Part shown: positions 9,087 to 18,476 of the stretch, in pieces
Position numbering within the stretch: position 1 is the first letter of the stretch
How the letters are laid out: every line of letters begins with the position of its first letter
Assembly (NCBI RefSeq): GCF_000213655.1
Contig: NC_015554.1
Coordinates: 3,410,001-3,474,000 of the forward strand
DNA length: 64,000 nucleotides
Source: Alteromonas naphthalenivorans
Lineage (GTDB): Bacteria; Pseudomonadota; Gammaproteobacteria; Enterobacterales; Alteromonadaceae
Reading direction: 5' to 3'
Position numbers and translations under genes: made by a program
The notes under the pieces: model-generated
What the model saw: the letters and a program-made list of their open reading frames with translations, nothing else
The model's database searches: none
What the model was told of the DNA's origin: nothing

Positions 9087-9689
9087 ATGTCGTTTTTACC
9101 GGAAGATTTCAGTGCCTTTATTTGCGAACTAGACAAGCTAAAGCGTGTTAAGCGCCAAATAACCTTACCTTGTGATGGCAATCGTCAGGAAAACTCTGCT
9201 GAGCACAGTTGGCATGTGGCATTGATGGCCAGTACCTTGGCACATTATTCCGAGAAGCCAATCGATGTCGCTCGGGTGATACGGATGATTTTGATTCATG
9301 ATGTAGTGGAAATTGATGCAGGCGATTTGTTTGCCTTCAACGAGGCCTCAGAACACGACGCGCAAGCACAAAAAGAGCTTGATGCGGCAAAACGTATTTT
9401 TGGATTACTGCCTAGTTCTTATGCCGATGAGTTACTCTCATTATGGCTAGAATTTGAAGAGGCGAAAACTCCAGATGCTGAGTTTGCCAAGGCGATGGAC
9501 CGGGTGCTTCCTGTGTTTCAAAACATGCAGAACCAAGGTGGTAGTTGGAATAAACACGCTGTTACCAGAGATAAGATAGAAAAGCGTAACTTACATTTGA
9601 AGCATTGTGCGCCTAAATTATGGGATTACGTCACTCGGCAATTAGATACCGCGGTCCAAAATAATTGGCTGCTTCCAGCAAAAAGCTAA
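9087..9689 (+). CDS. HD-domain hydrolase (YfbR/HDDC2-like)
   Basis: A 200-residue cytosolic metal-dependent phosphohydrolase of the HD superfamily, in the branch that includes 5'-deoxynucleotidases. The metal-binding residues are visible: H40 (in ENSAEHSWHVA), the H71-D72 doublet (LIHDVVEIDAGD) and a later Asp in AMDRVLPVF. ATG 9087 is chosen over GTG 9066 because AGGAG ends 7 bases before it. Its own terminator follows. The substrate is not evident; dNMP hydrolysis is the best family-based guess. Confidence 0.8.
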   Translation: MSFLPEDFSAFICELDKLKRVKRQITLPCDGNRQENSAEHSWHVALMASTLAHYSEKPIDVARVIRMILIHDVVEIDAGDLFAFNEASEHDAQAQKELDAAKRIFGLLPSSYADELLSLWLEFEEAKTPDAEFAKAMDRVLPVFQNMQNQGGSWNKHAVTRDKIEKRNLHLKHCAPKLWDYVTRQLDTAVQNNWLLPAKS

Positions 9690-9736
9690 AACGGTAAAAC
9701 GGTAAAACGCCCTGACGTTCACGCTCATAAAAGACA

Positions 9737-9777
9737 AAAAAGGTGCTAGAGAACAGATTCTCTAGCACCTTTTTTTA
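9737..9777. terminator. Strong bidirectional terminator
   Basis: A perfect 13-bp stem AGGTGCTAGAGAA with a 4-base CAGA loop has AAAAAA on its left and TTTTTTT on its right. It serves the HD hydrolase from the left and the porin gene from the right. Confidence 0.93.
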
Positions 9778-9874
9778 TGCGCTTTTTTATGAGCCTTTTT
9801 AGTAGAACTTGTTAGTAACGCTTAGTTGATGTCGCTTTTTATCAAAAGCGTCATCAAACTCCCTTCAAGCATGA

Positions 9875-11155
9875 TTAAAAACGAGTACTTGCCCACATCC
9901 ATAATTTGTTGGCATCTACCTTGGTGTCACCCGCAGAGTAACTGCCGTACTTAACGGCTAATGTGACGTTATCTATCACTTTAGTCACATACTGCACGTT
10001 AATTTCGCTACCTAAATCATCCACCTCGGCTGTAGCTTCATCGGCACTAAAGTCATGATAGGCCAACAACCATTTACCACCGGCTAGTTTTCCAGATACC
10101 GAAAAAGTAATATCTTGAAGACCCTGTGCAGGTGTACCTAAGAATTGATCTGTCCAACCGTTAAATTTATGCAGGGTGGCTAGTGGCGTGGCAAAGCCGT
10201 ACGCACCATCGTCAGAACCCAGTAATTCATAATCAATCTTAGCGGTAATGCCTGAAAAGGTAGCCGCTAGGTTGGCATTAATATAACTCGCATCATAATC
10301 GGTAGCGGTGTCGCCTGAACCTGACTCGCTGCTTTGCGTAGCAAATTCAGCGCCGTATGCCCAGTTCACCGTCTCACCTTTCATACTGCCGTTATAGCGA
10401 ATACCGTAGGTATCAAGCGCGTTATCGGTGTCATTATCAATTTCTAACAAGTAGCCATAAGCGGTAAATTTTCCTACCGCTGTTTTGAAACTTGCATTGA
10501 ACAAATGATCTTTTGAATCAAAATCTGCGGCTTCTGCAAAAATTCGATTTCGCTGGGTAAGGTACCCATAAAAGAAATTCACTTTCTCGTTAAGCGCATA
10601 GGTAGCAGTAACGCCATCAAAGGTCTGCCTATCTTGACGCCATCCCACATGCCCAACGAATCTGTGATTATCTAGGGCAATGACTTGTCTGCCCCCTTTG
10701 AGTGTTAGCTTTTCATTCTTATACTGAATAAAGGCTTGATCCACTTCTGTGGTTTCAGGATCTGCAATCACTGAATACTCACCTACGTTATAGCCAGTAG
10801 GGCCTACTGTATAATCGCCCTGCCCCATAACAATGCGGCTATCTTCCACTTCTGCGGTAAAGGAAAACCCGTTCAACGTTCCGGATTTAAAACCCAGGCG
10901 AGTACGAAGTGTTAATGCGCTAGCATCATCCAGTGCATTATCTTGGTCGACTGATTCATAACGTAAGTTCAAATCTGCCCATGTAGACGCCTCACTAAGC
11001 ACATCATGCCAGCTCTGCGCCATTGATGGCGCACTAAAACACGCCAACATAGCACTTGTCAGTGCAGCTTGAGTAAAGCGCTTTTGTGCCGGTGTAAACC
11101 TATTTGACGGTGCTTTTGTCAGCGCTGTTGATGGTTTCATATCTTGCGTATTCAT
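9875..11155 (-). CDS. Alginate-export-type outer membrane porin, likely for nitrate
   Basis: A 426-residue outer membrane beta-barrel with a long N-region and a signal peptide ending at PSMA (about residue 46). The LGSDDGAYGFATPLATLHKFNGWTDQFL region is typical of the alginate_exp porin family, and the protein ends in Phe, the normal barrel end. AAGGGAA precedes ATG 11155. It lies last in the nrtA-nrtB-nrtD direction, 168 bases after nrtD. This position suggests a role in nitrate or nitrite passage across the outer membrane. That substrate is an inference from position, since the fold is used for many anions and sugars. Confidence 0.8.
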   Translation of the reverse strand: MNTQDMKPSTALTKAPSNRFTPAQKRFTQAALTSAMLACFSAPSMAQSWHDVLSEASTWADLNLRYESVDQDNALDDASALTLRTRLGFKSGTLNGFSFTAEVEDSRIVMGQGDYTVGPTGYNVGEYSVIADPETTEVDQAFIQYKNEKLTLKGGRQVIALDNHRFVGHVGWRQDRQTFDGVTATYALNEKVNFFYGYLTQRNRIFAEAADFDSKDHLFNASFKTAVGKFTAYGYLLEIDNDTDNALDTYGIRYNGSMKGETVNWAYGAEFATQSSESGSGDTATDYDASYINANLAATFSGITAKIDYELLGSDDGAYGFATPLATLHKFNGWTDQFLGTPAQGLQDITFSVSGKLAGGKWLLAYHDFSADEATAEVDDLGSEINVQYVTKVIDNVTLAVKYGSYSAGDTKVDANKLWMWASTRF

Positions 11156-11323
11156 GTGCGTTCCCTTGTTATTAACGATGTTAACGTTTGATGGTTAGCG
11201 TTCTTATTGACGATTTTTAGTTAAGGGGCTCCCTCCCAGTAAAAAATGGGATAAGCACCTAAGGGTTTAAATAAGTTTTAGCGACTTATGTGTCGCGCTT
11301 TGAATCAGCGTTAAACGCCTAAC

Positions 11324-12190
11324 TCAAGCTGCGTCGGATTTACTGTTCGCTTTTTTTGCAGAACCACCTCCAGCTTGGTTAGATTTGATATGGGAAGACA
11401 CCGGCTCAATTTTTTTTTGCTTATCATACAAAAAGGTCAGCACTTCATGCCGGTAGTGGTTGTACTGAGGGTTGTCAGCCAGCTTAAGCCTGTCTCGGGG
11501 TCTAGGCAGCTCAATATCGAGGATTTCGCCTATAGTGGCAGCTGGGCCGTTATTCATCATCACTATTCTATCTGAAAGCAATACGGCTTCATCTACATCA
11601 TGGGTGATCATAATCACTGTATTGCCTAAATCGGCATGGATTTCCATTAATGAGTCTTGCAGATGTGCGCGCGTTAGTGCATCTAGTGCCCCAAAGGGCT
11701 CATCCATGAGTAAGACTTTAGGCTCCATGGCTAACGCCCGGGCAATACCTACACGTTGCTTCATGCCCCCAGATATTTCACTGGGTAATTTATCAAGAGC
11801 GTGGGTCATATGTACCAGCTCTAGGTTATGCATGATCCAATCTCGCATTTCCTTTTTAGACTTACCACGCATGGTGTGCTTAACCGCCAACTCCACGTTT
11901 TTATAAACGCTTAACCAGGGTAATAACGAGTGATTCTGAAAAACAACCGCACGTTCTGGCCCGGGGTTTTTTACTTCAGCACCGTCTAATATGACACCGC
12001 CCGTGGTGGCTTGATGTAAACCCGCCACAATGTTTAGCACGGTTGATTTACCACAGCCCGAGTGACCGATTAATGAAACAAACTCACCTTTCGCAATTTT
12101 GAGGTTTACATCAGTAAGTGCCGTAAACGGGCCCTTCGGTGTAGGGAAATCGATGCCTACTTGTTCTAATTCCAAGTGTTTAGCTTGCAT
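11324..12190 (-). CDS. nrtD: Nitrate ABC transporter ATP-binding protein
   Basis: A 288-residue ABC ATPase of the nitrate/taurine (NrtD/SsuB) group that powers nitrate import. Visible are Walker A GHSGCGKST (about residue 42), the Q-loop FQNHSLLPW, the signature SGGMKQRVGIARAL, Walker B VLLMDEPFGALD and the switch HDVDEA. It lacks the fused substrate-binding domain of cyanobacterial NrtC, so NrtD (NasD of Klebsiella) is the closer match. A low-complexity tail of about 25 residues (Gly/Ser/Lys/Ala) extends past the usual end. It follows nrtB by 15 bases in the same transcription unit. Confidence 0.9.
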   Translation of the reverse strand: MQAKHLELEQVGIDFPTPKGPFTALTDVNLKIAKGEFVSLIGHSGCGKSTVLNIVAGLHQATTGGVILDGAEVKNPGPERAVVFQNHSLLPWLSVYKNVELAVKHTMRGKSKKEMRDWIMHNLELVHMTHALDKLPSEISGGMKQRVGIARALAMEPKVLLMDEPFGALDALTRAHLQDSLMEIHADLGNTVIMITHDVDEAVLLSDRIVMMNNGPAATIGEILDIELPRPRDRLKLADNPQYNHYRHEVLTFLYDKQKKIEPVSSHIKSNQAGGGSAKKANSKSDAA

Positions 12191-12205
12191 GTTCTTTCTC
12201 CTTAA

Positions 12206-13201
12206 TTACCGTAATACGCTGGTTTTGTCCCAGCTCACTGCACGTTGAACCGACAACATTATTCTGTCTAGTATGAAACCAATAGCACCTATAGTGAGCA
12301 CCGCTACCATGATGCGTGCTAAAGATTCTGAACTACCATTTTGAAATTCATCCCAAACAAATTTTCCAAGGCCCGGGTTTTGCGCCAGCATTTCTGCCGC
12401 AATCAATACCATCCAACCGATGCCAAGTGACAGTCTTAACCCTGTAAAAATCATCGGAATGGAAGACGGTAGAATGATTTTTGTTAAATGAGACATCGGC
12501 GTTAAACGCAATACTTTACTCACGTTAAGCAGGTCTTTATCAATCGCAGACACACCAACCGCCGTGTTAATTAACGTAGGCCAAAGGCAGCATAAGGATA
12601 CCGTGAGTGCCGAGGTAACAAATGATTTTGAAAACATAGGATCATCGCTAACGTACAGCGCGCTCACTACCATAGTGACCAATGGCAACCATGCTAAAGG
12701 TGACACAGGTTTAAACAATTGAATCAGCGGATTAATTGCCGCATAAGCTGATTTACTTAGCCCACATAAAATACCGACAGGGACGGCAATCACTGAGGCA
12801 ATGAGAAACCCCACCATGACGGTATAAAGACTTGTCCATATTTGATCAAAGAAGGTAGGTGAACCGGTGAACTCGCGAGTTTTTGGTTCGTAAGTTGGGT
12901 CTTGTGCAACCCGCGCGGCGTTGCGCTCTTCTTGCCTTGTGTAAAACGCATCAGCTTTGTCTCGCTGAGCACTATGCTCAGTAATAAGCGAACCTGCCTG
13001 CTCCCACACTTGAGCAGGACCAGGAAATTGCCCAAGCGAGGTATCAATACTTTTTGCCACACCATTCCAAATAGCGAGGAACATCAAAAGGCCAATAAGA
13101 GGCAGTAGTAAAGCGGGCGCACGACTATAAACCGCCCCCATGGTGCCGCTCATTGGTGATTTGGCTGGCGAAAAGCTTAATATATTTGCCATCTTACTCA
13201 T
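12206..13201 (-). CDS. nrtB: Nitrate ABC transporter permease
   Basis: A 331-residue inner membrane permease of the nitrate/sulfonate ABC family. It has one N-terminal membrane segment (about 31-48) followed by an unusually long hydrophilic, charged stretch (about 60-125). A five-segment BPD_transp_1 core then follows, with an EAA-like loop at about residues 230-250 (LRLTPMSHLTKIILPSSIPMI begins here). Long N-terminal linkers also occur in other proteobacterial NrtB/NasE proteins. It sits 36 bases after nrtA and 15 bases before nrtD, which fits an operon. Confidence 0.9.
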   Translation of the reverse strand: MSKMANILSFSPAKSPMSGTMGAVYSRAPALLLPLIGLLMFLAIWNGVAKSIDTSLGQFPGPAQVWEQAGSLITEHSAQRDKADAFYTRQEERNAARVAQDPTYEPKTREFTGSPTFFDQIWTSLYTVMVGFLIASVIAVPVGILCGLSKSAYAAINPLIQLFKPVSPLAWLPLVTMVVSALYVSDDPMFSKSFVTSALTVSLCCLWPTLINTAVGVSAIDKDLLNVSKVLRLTPMSHLTKIILPSSIPMIFTGLRLSLGIGWMVLIAAEMLAQNPGLGKFVWDEFQNGSSESLARIMVAVLTIGAIGFILDRIMLSVQRAVSWDKTSVLR

Positions 13202-13237
13202 GTTGTTCTCCGCTATTTGTGTATGACAGTGAAACTG

Positions 13238-14653
13238 TTAAAGAACAGTTTCACCCTTTAGCCCAATGCCAAACTGTTCAAGGTAAGCATTTGGCTTGCT
13301 ACCGTCGTAGGTAACACCGTCGATAAATTCAGATTGAGGTGGTTTGAAGCCAGTTTCAGTAGCAAATGTTGGGAAGTCCGTCGCTTTTGCTTTTCCTTCG
13401 GCAATAAGCGCTTTTGCTGCCATCGCGTAAACCTCAGGCTTATACACTTTACGTGCAGTTTCTTTATACCAATCGTCTGATTTAGGCTCTGAAATTTGTC
13501 CCCAGCGGCGCATTTGCGTTAAATACCAAATCGCATCACTGTAAAAGGGATAAGTGGCGTTGTAGCGGAAGAATACGTTGAAGTCTGGTACTTCACGCTT
13601 ATCGCCTTTTTCATATTCGAAGGTGCCTGTCATGCTGTTAGCCAATACATCTTCATCAGCGCCAACATAGTTACTTTTCGCTAAGATTTTTACTGCTTCT
13701 GGTCGGTTAGCGTTGTCATTTTCATCTAACCACATCGCGGCACGAATTAACGCTTTAACCACACGAATGTGAGTATTCGGGTACTTATCGGCCCACGCTT
13801 GGCTTACACCAAATACTTTCTCTGGGTTGTTTTTCCAAATTTCGTAATCGGTAATAACCGGCACACCAATACCTTTAAATACCGCCTGCTGGTTCCAAGG
13901 TTCGCCTACGCAATACCCATAGATAGTACCGGCTTCCATCGTAGCTGGCATTTGAGGAGGAGGGGTAACCGACAGCAAAGCTTCAGCATCAATCTGCCCA
14001 GCATTGTCACCTTTGTGTGGTGCATAGTAGCCTGGGTGAATACCACCGGCAGCAAGCCAGTATCGAAGCTCGTAGTTATGCGTCGATACAGGAAAAACCA
14101 TACCCATGTTAAACGGCTTACCTGCATCACGGTATTCTTCAACCACTGGCTTTAAATAATCAGCTTTAATGGGGTGAACAGGTTTGCCGTCTTCTACCGG
14201 AATATGGGCTTTCATTTTTTCCCATATTTCGTTTGAAACAGTGATGCCATTACCATTTAGATCCATACTGAACGCTGTCACAACATGCGCTTCGGTACCA
14301 AAACCAATGGTTGCGCCAAGAGGTTGCCCTGCTAGCATGTGAGCGCCATCAAGTTGACCGTCAATGGTTCTATCAAGCAATACTTTCCAGTTTGCTTGGG
14401 CTTCTAAGGTGACATATAAACCTTCGTCTTCAAAAAAGCCTTTTTCATAAGCGATGGCCAATGGCGCCATGTCGGTCAGTTTGATAAAACCAAATTTTAA
14501 TTCTTCTTTTTCTGGCCAACCCACTTTTTCATCGCTTTGAGCGCTAGCAAGTGGCGCGACTAAGGTAAAAGAAAGGGCTATCGCAGCGGTTAAGCCTGCT
14601 GTCATTTTTTTCTTTATTTGTTTGAGCATTGAAACGTTTTTAAACTTGGTCAT
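13238..14653 (-). CDS. nrtA: Nitrate-binding periplasmic protein (NrtA/NasF family)
   Basis: A 471-residue substrate-binding protein of the CmpA/NrtA family that captures nitrate in the periplasm for NrtB-NrtD. It has a Sec signal peptide with cleavage after ASA (about residue 38). Family blocks include [21 protein letters not shown], the [17 protein letters not shown] region and [16 protein letters not shown] 14653 has AAAGGAAA upstream; Met9 is an alternative start. A terminator lies only 18 bases before the start codon, so expression must depend on readthrough or antitermination. A sigma-54-like promoter lies about 190 bases upstream. Confidence 0.92.
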   Translation of the reverse strand: MTKFKNVSMLKQIKKKMTAGLTAAIALSFTLVAPLASAQSDEKVGWPEKEELKFGFIKLTDMAPLAIAYEKGFFEDEGLYVTLEAQANWKVLLDRTIDGQLDGAHMLAGQPLGATIGFGTEAHVVTAFSMDLNGNGITVSNEIWEKMKAHIPVEDGKPVHPIKADYLKPVVEEYRDAGKPFNMGMVFPVSTHNYELRYWLAAGGIHPGYYAPHKGDNAGQIDAEALLSVTPPPQMPATMEAGTIYGYCVGEPWNQQAVFKGIGVPVITDYEIWKNNPEKVFGVSQAWADKYPNTHIRVVKALIRAAMWLDENDNANRPEAVKILAKSNYVGADEDVLANSMTGTFEYEKGDKREVPDFNVFFRYNATYPFYSDAIWYLTQMRRWGQISEPKSDDWYKETARKVYKPEVYAMAAKALIAEGKAKATDFPTFATETGFKPPQSEFIDGVTYDGSKPNAYLEQFGIGLKGETVL

Positions 14654-14760
14654 TTATGTTTCCTTTAGCCAAAAAAAAACCCACCAGCGTAGACGAATAA
14701 ACGTCGCGCTTGGTGGGCTTCGATGCCGAGCCTGTAATCATTAGTTAATGAGGTACAGGC
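14654..14760 (-). promoter_or_regulatory. nrtA leader RNA with ANTAR-type (NasR) target hairpins
   Basis: Read on the minus strand, hairpin P1 (14730-14760) has outer arms GCCTGTA/TACAGGC. Two bases later comes P2 (14716-14727): GGC, loop ATCGAA, GCC. The P2 loop is six bases with A at 1 and G at 4, as in ANTAR-domain target RNAs. The last two bases of P2 (14716-14717) belong to the left arm of the terminator at 14671-14717, so the two folds exclude each other. The AAAGGAAA ribosome binding site lies between the terminator and ATG 14653. This matches the layout of the Klebsiella nasF leader bound by NasR. P1 here does not show the A1/G4 hexaloop. Confidence 0.7.
14671..14717 (-). terminator. 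Attenuating terminator in the nrtA leader
   Basis: On the minus strand CCCACCA pairs with TGGTGGG, extended inward by a GACG/CGTC arm, and is followed by nine T. It ends 18 bases before the nrtA start, so it would block the operon unless antiterminated. Confidence 0.9.
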
Positions 14761-14851
14761 GAACTTATTGTTTGGGTGTTAGTTGTTGCTACCAGTACTC
14801 AATGTACTTTTTTGTTTTGGTATTGCTTCATAGTATAACTGCCATTAATAA

Positions 14852-14868
14852 AGCAGAGTTCGTGCCAA
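14852..14868 (-). promoter_or_regulatory. Sigma-54-type promoter of nrtA
   Basis: The minus strand reads TTGGCACGAACTCTGCT. TGGCAC at the -24 position is exact, the spacing is five bases, and the -12 element is CTGCT against TTGCW. A start near 14841 would give a leader of about 190 bases containing both hairpins. Upstream (14953-14998) are three TGCAC motifs that could be NtrC half-sites, though no full dyad is visible. An imperfect Fur-like AATGGTAATCATT lies at 14910-14922. The rest of the 14654-15069 gap shows nothing further except a hairpin-like G-rich stretch after the MCP gene (about 15011-15045). Confidence 0.7.
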
Positions 14869-15069
14869 AACCCTAACACACTGAAATAATAGGATTTAGC
14901 AAAAACACAAATGGTAATCATTCTTTTGCCTGAACAATAACAGTGCGTTTATTGCACTAGAAGTGTTCGATGCACGGCATAGGGATGGTTGATGCACAGC
15001 GGGGAGGAGAATAGAAACACGAGGGAGACACCACACTCCCCCTCAGTGCTTTATTTATCGTTTCAGGCT

Positions 15070-16437
15070 TTACAGCCGTTGGGTGAATTGACCAATGGCG
15101 TTTACGACTTCTGAGGAGCCATTTTGAATTTCGTTCATGACTTTGCCCGACTCAGTCGAGTACTCAAGCGCTTCTCTCGCTTTTTCCTGGCCCGCTTCAA
15201 TAAGTTGCACCGCATTTTCGGTAAGCTTTCTGTTTTCATTTACCACACTGACAATTTCTTCAGTGGCAGTACTGGTTCTTGACGCAAGTTGGCGCACTTC
15301 ATCAGCAACAACGGCAAAGCCTCTTCCTTGGTCGCCCGCTCTGGCGGCTTCAATTGCCGCATTCAACGCCAGTAAGTTGGTCTGATCGGCAATACCACTG
15401 ATGCTTTTAACTAAATCAGCCACTTTTTGCGACTGTTCGTCGAGTTCGCGAATCCCCTCGCTAGCTGTCCCCATTTGCGAAGTGAGCTCCCCCATAATTC
15501 GCACCATACTACCCACTACCTCTTTACCTTTTTGAGCTTGTTCTCCCGTACCTTCCGATATATTGAAAGCAACATTAGCGGCCTCAGATATAGCAAATTC
15601 TCTTTGCATTTGTTCGGTGATCGCCGTAGCAAATTTAACAACCTTATAAAGCACGCCTTGATCGTTCCTAATAGGGTTGTAGGAGGCTTCCAACCATACA
15701 TCATTGCCTCGACTATCTACCCGCTTAAAACGGTCTGAAAACATTTTTCCTTGCGATAGGTCACTCCAAAATTGACGATATTCTGGTGTGTCAACTTCAT
15801 CCGCTGGGCAAAATATTTTGTGATGCTTTCCAAGAATTTGCTCTAATGAGTAGCCCATCGTCGATAAAAAATTATCGTTAGCTTTAAGAATTTTGCCTGT
15901 CAGGTCAAACTCAATTACCGCGGTGGAACGGTTTAATGCATCTAGCATATCGTTCATTTCACGACTTTTATTGATATTTTTGGTTTGCTCTGCCATGTAC
16001 AGCGCGATACGCTCTACACCACCGGATTCGTTAGTAATTGGCTGCAATATACCTCTGAACCAGCGGTCTTCACCATTAGCATTAGCATTAGCATTAGCAA
16101 GATTTATCGCACCGTGCCAATGCTGTGCTTGCTTAATCGCGGCAATAAACTCTTTCGTGGCGGGCTGCCCCATCACTCCCTGAGGAATGAGGCTATCCAT
16201 GGTTTTTCCATCGAGCGCATTAGATGAAAAATCTATTGCATCTGAAAAGCTGTCGTTCACTTTACTGATTTTGCCGTTTCTATCCAATTCGACATAAAGC
16301 ATTTCAGCCCTGAGTTCACTTTCCACCGTATGAAATGATTCAACATCTTTGCGTAAACGCTCTACTTCTTCTAATAATTGCTTATTCTTAAAAAACATCC
16401 CGTGCTCCTCGACATTCGGGTATAGCATCTCGCTCAC
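15070..16437 (-). CDS. Soluble PAS-PAS chemotaxis transducer (BdlA-like layout)
   Basis: A 455-residue protein with no membrane segment. It has an N-terminal coiled region (about 15-45), PAS 1 (about 48-155), PAS 2 (about 165-275; [21 protein letters not shown]) and a short MCP signalling domain. The MCP hairpin tip reads [37 protein letters not shown] at about residues 345-381. This order and size match BdlA, a PAS-PAS-MCP protein of Pseudomonas that controls biofilm dispersal, and related aerotaxis sensors. It lies inside the nitrate cluster between the trpD2-like gene and nrtA, so nitrate- or redox-linked taxis is possible. An in-frame ATTAGC repeat encodes a run of Ala-Asn in the first PAS domain. 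Confidence 0.85.
   Translation of the reverse strand: MSEMLYPNVEEHGMFFKNKQLLEEVERLRKDVESFHTVESELRAEMLYVELDRNGKISKVNDSFSDAIDFSSNALDGKTMDSLIPQGVMGQPATKEFIAAIKQAQHWHGAINLANANANANGEDRWFRGILQPITNESGGVERIALYMAEQTKNINKSREMNDMLDALNRSTAVIEFDLTGKILKANDNFLSTMGYSLEQILGKHHKIFCPADEVDTPEYRQFWSDLSQGKMFSDRFKRVDSRGNDVWLEASYNPIRNDQGVLYKVVKFATAITEQMQREFAISEAANVAFNISEGTGEQAQKGKEVVGSMVRIMGELTSQMGTASEGIRELDEQSQKVADLVKSISGIADQTNLLALNAAIEAARAGDQGRGFAVVADEVRQLASRTSTATEEIVSVVNENRKLTENAVQLIEAGQEKAREALEYSTESGKVMNEIQNGSSEVVNAIGQFTQRL
16075..16098. repeat. (ATTAGC)4 microsatellite inside the MCP gene
   Basis: Four perfect tandem copies of ATTAGC encode alternating Ala-Asn on the minus strand, within the first PAS domain. 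Because the unit is six bases, slippage would change the repeat number without a frameshift. Confidence 0.95.
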
Positions 16438-16597
16438 ACAAACTTCCCATAACGTTTATGAGAGCAAGCGAGGATGCAAAGTCGTTATTGCTTTACTTGG
16501 CTGATCTAAAGATAGCAGAGGATTTACAAGTTACTTAATTATTAGAAGAATTTGGAAATAATTTGATTCTAAGACAACAGCATTAACTTCAAATGGC

Positions 16598-17593
16598 CTA
16601 ATGCTGAGTGAAGGGTAACGCGGTTTTATCTCGTTGTACCCAGAGTTTTGTGGCAAGGTCTTTCGCTTCATCTACGTCATACCCTTCAAGTAAGATAAGG
16701 TAACTCACTAGGGTTGCGTGAATGGCTTGTTCCCCATAAAGATGCGAAGTCTCACCTCGCCAAACCGCGAGCATATCGTTCACGTTCATTTGCGTATCTT
16801 TGAGGGCCATTTTTTCTGTCAACTCTGGAAGAATAATTTCTTCGGTACTTCCATTGCGCGTGACATAGAGTTCGGTTTTTCGTTCACTGTTTACTTCCGG
16901 ATCTCCTCCATCGCCTCGAAAGCACAGCGCTTCGAACGCAGGAAAACTTTCATTCACACGACAATGTTTATGATCAAGGTGCATGTGATAGACACCCTGC
17001 ACACAATAGGGAGCTGACGTCGGGTTCAGCAAGCGCGCCAAGGTATTTGCACATGAGCGTAACCCAAATACTTCACGTAATTTTATGATGGTATTAAGCG
17101 CTGGCAATAAGTGCGACAGGTCGAGGTAGGTAACACCAAACTCACCCATTTGGCGAGAGGCATCGGCAATACTATTTACTTCTTCAAGCCCCAAAGCAGG
17201 TAAAGCTTTGCTAGCGTATAACCGACCAGAGCCTGGCTCATGGGCGCCGTGTAGCATAATGGTGTAATTATTTTTAGCCAGTACCGCGCACGATAACAGA
17301 TACCAGGGTAACTGGCGGCGCTTACCGGCATAACAGCCCACATCTAACGTGGGTGTTAAGTTAGCAAGTTCAGGTTCTAGTAATTCACGGCATGCATCAA
17401 TAAACCCAATGACTTCTTCTGGGGTTTCTTCTCGCGTACGCAAGAGCATTAAAAACGCACCACGTTGATCGCCGGTAACCTGATTAGACAAAACCATCTT
17501 CATAGACTCGTAAGCTTCTTGGCGGGTAAGACTGCGCCCCCCTTTTTGGCCCTTGCCGATGATTTTTATATAGTTGCTAAATTGCTGAGACAT
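16598..17593 (-). CDS. TrpD2/YbiB-like protein in the nitrate operon
   Basis: A 331-residue member of the glycosyltransferase family 3 / anthranilate phosphoribosyltransferase fold. It has an N-terminal helical domain (SLTRQEAYESMKMVLSNQVTGDQRGAFLMLLR) and then the larger alpha/beta domain. The PRPP-binding GTGGD loop of true TrpD is replaced by VGCYAGKRRQLP, and the HGNR motif by HGAHEPGSGR. This is the TrpD2/YbiB pattern, whose E. coli member binds nucleic acid rather than acting in Trp synthesis. Its start overlaps the cobA end by 17 bases, so it belongs to the nirB-nirD-nasA-cobA unit. Its role in nitrate assimilation is unknown. Confidence 0.8.
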   Translation of the reverse strand: MSQQFSNYIKIIGKGQKGGRSLTRQEAYESMKMVLSNQVTGDQRGAFLMLLRTREETPEEVIGFIDACRELLEPELANLTPTLDVGCYAGKRRQLPWYLLSCAVLAKNNYTIMLHGAHEPGSGRLYASKALPALGLEEVNSIADASRQMGEFGVTYLDLSHLLPALNTIIKLREVFGLRSCANTLARLLNPTSAPYCVQGVYHMHLDHKHCRVNESFPAFEALCFRGDGGDPEVNSERKTELYVTRNGSTEEIILPELTEKMALKDTQMNVNDMLAVWRGETSHLYGEQAIHATLVSYLILLEGYDVDEAKDLATKLWVQRDKTALPFTQH

Positions 17594-18476
17594 GCTGCTT
17601 ATTGTGTAAAAGTGATGTATTGACGAGTTGTCGTGACTCTACCACCTTTCCAAAAATAAGTAACGTAGGACCACTAACATTCGCATGAGATACCTGCTCA
17701 CTAATTGAACTCAAGGTACCTTCAATAACACGTTGCTGAGGACTTGTAGCATTTTCTACCGCGGCAACAGGCCAATCATCTGCAATACCTTGTTTCTTTA
17801 GCTCTTCACATAACGTAGATAAACGACTTAATCCCATGTAAACCACCACGGTTTGAGAGGCCACATTTTTGGCTAGCTGCGCCATGTCTGGCCACTTTTC
17901 AGGGTTTTGAAAATGGGCCGTAATAAAGCTAACCGCTTGCGCGCAGCGCCTATCCGTCAGTGGGATACCTGTGTAAGCAGACATGCCTGAGGCCGCCGTA
18001 ATGCCAGGCACAATAGCAAAAGGAATGTTCGCTTCTGTCAGTGCCATGGTCTCTTCACAAGTTCTAGCAAACAACGCAGGGTCGCCACCTTTAAGTCTCA
18101 CCACACAATGACCGGCCTTCGCTAGCTCAACGACCTTCGCGCTAATCTCTTGCTGCTTCATACTGTGCTGACCACAGCGTTTACCCACATATTCACGTTT
18201 CACATGACGGGGAATTTGGGCAATAACATCTTTGCCCACTAATGCATCAAACAAAACAATATCAGCTTGTTTGATTAATCTAAGCGCCTTAAGGGTGAGT
18301 AATTCAACATCGCCTGGGCCAGCCCCAACGATGTACACTTTGCCTTCTTTCTTGCTACGTGGCGCGCTTTTTCCGTTGCCTAACCATCCACTTAAAAAAC
18401 CTGATGTGGAGTGCCTAGCAGGTTGCGATAATGCATTGCGAAACAACAGCCCAAAGGTGTTAACTAAAGTGTTCAT
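17577..18476 (-). CDS. cobA: Uroporphyrinogen-III C-methyltransferase
   Basis: A 299-residue SUMT that methylates uroporphyrinogen III at C2 and C7 to give precorrin-2 for siroheme. After a non-conserved N-terminal stretch of about 45 residues, family motifs follow: VYIVGAGPGDVELLTLKA, VRLKGGDPALF, VPGITAASGMSAYTGIPLTDR and TVVVYMGLSRL. Within the nirBD-nasA operon it raises supply of the siroheme needed by NirB. A second SUMT domain is present in the window as part of CysG at 61390. The stop overlaps the downstream trpD2-like gene. Confidence 0.92.
   Translation of the reverse strand: MNTLVNTFGLLFRNALSQPARHSTSGFLSGWLGNGKSAPRSKKEGKVYIVGAGPGDVELLTLKALRLIKQADIVLFDALVGKDVIAQIPRHVKREYVGKRCGQHSMKQQEISAKVVELAKAGHCVVRLKGGDPALFARTCEETMALTEANIPFAIVPGITAASGMSAYTGIPLTDRRCAQAVSFITAHFQNPEKWPDMAQLAKNVASQTVVVYMGLSRLSTLCEELKKQGIADDWPVAAVENATSPQQRVIEGTLSSISEQVSHANVSGPTLLIFGKVVESRQLVNTSLLHNKQHVSAI

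Noticed and set aside
14942..14998. Full NtrC dyad upstream of nrtA
   Set aside because: Several TGCAC motifs exist but none has the correct inward spacing to a GTGCA partner; only noted as possible half-sites.
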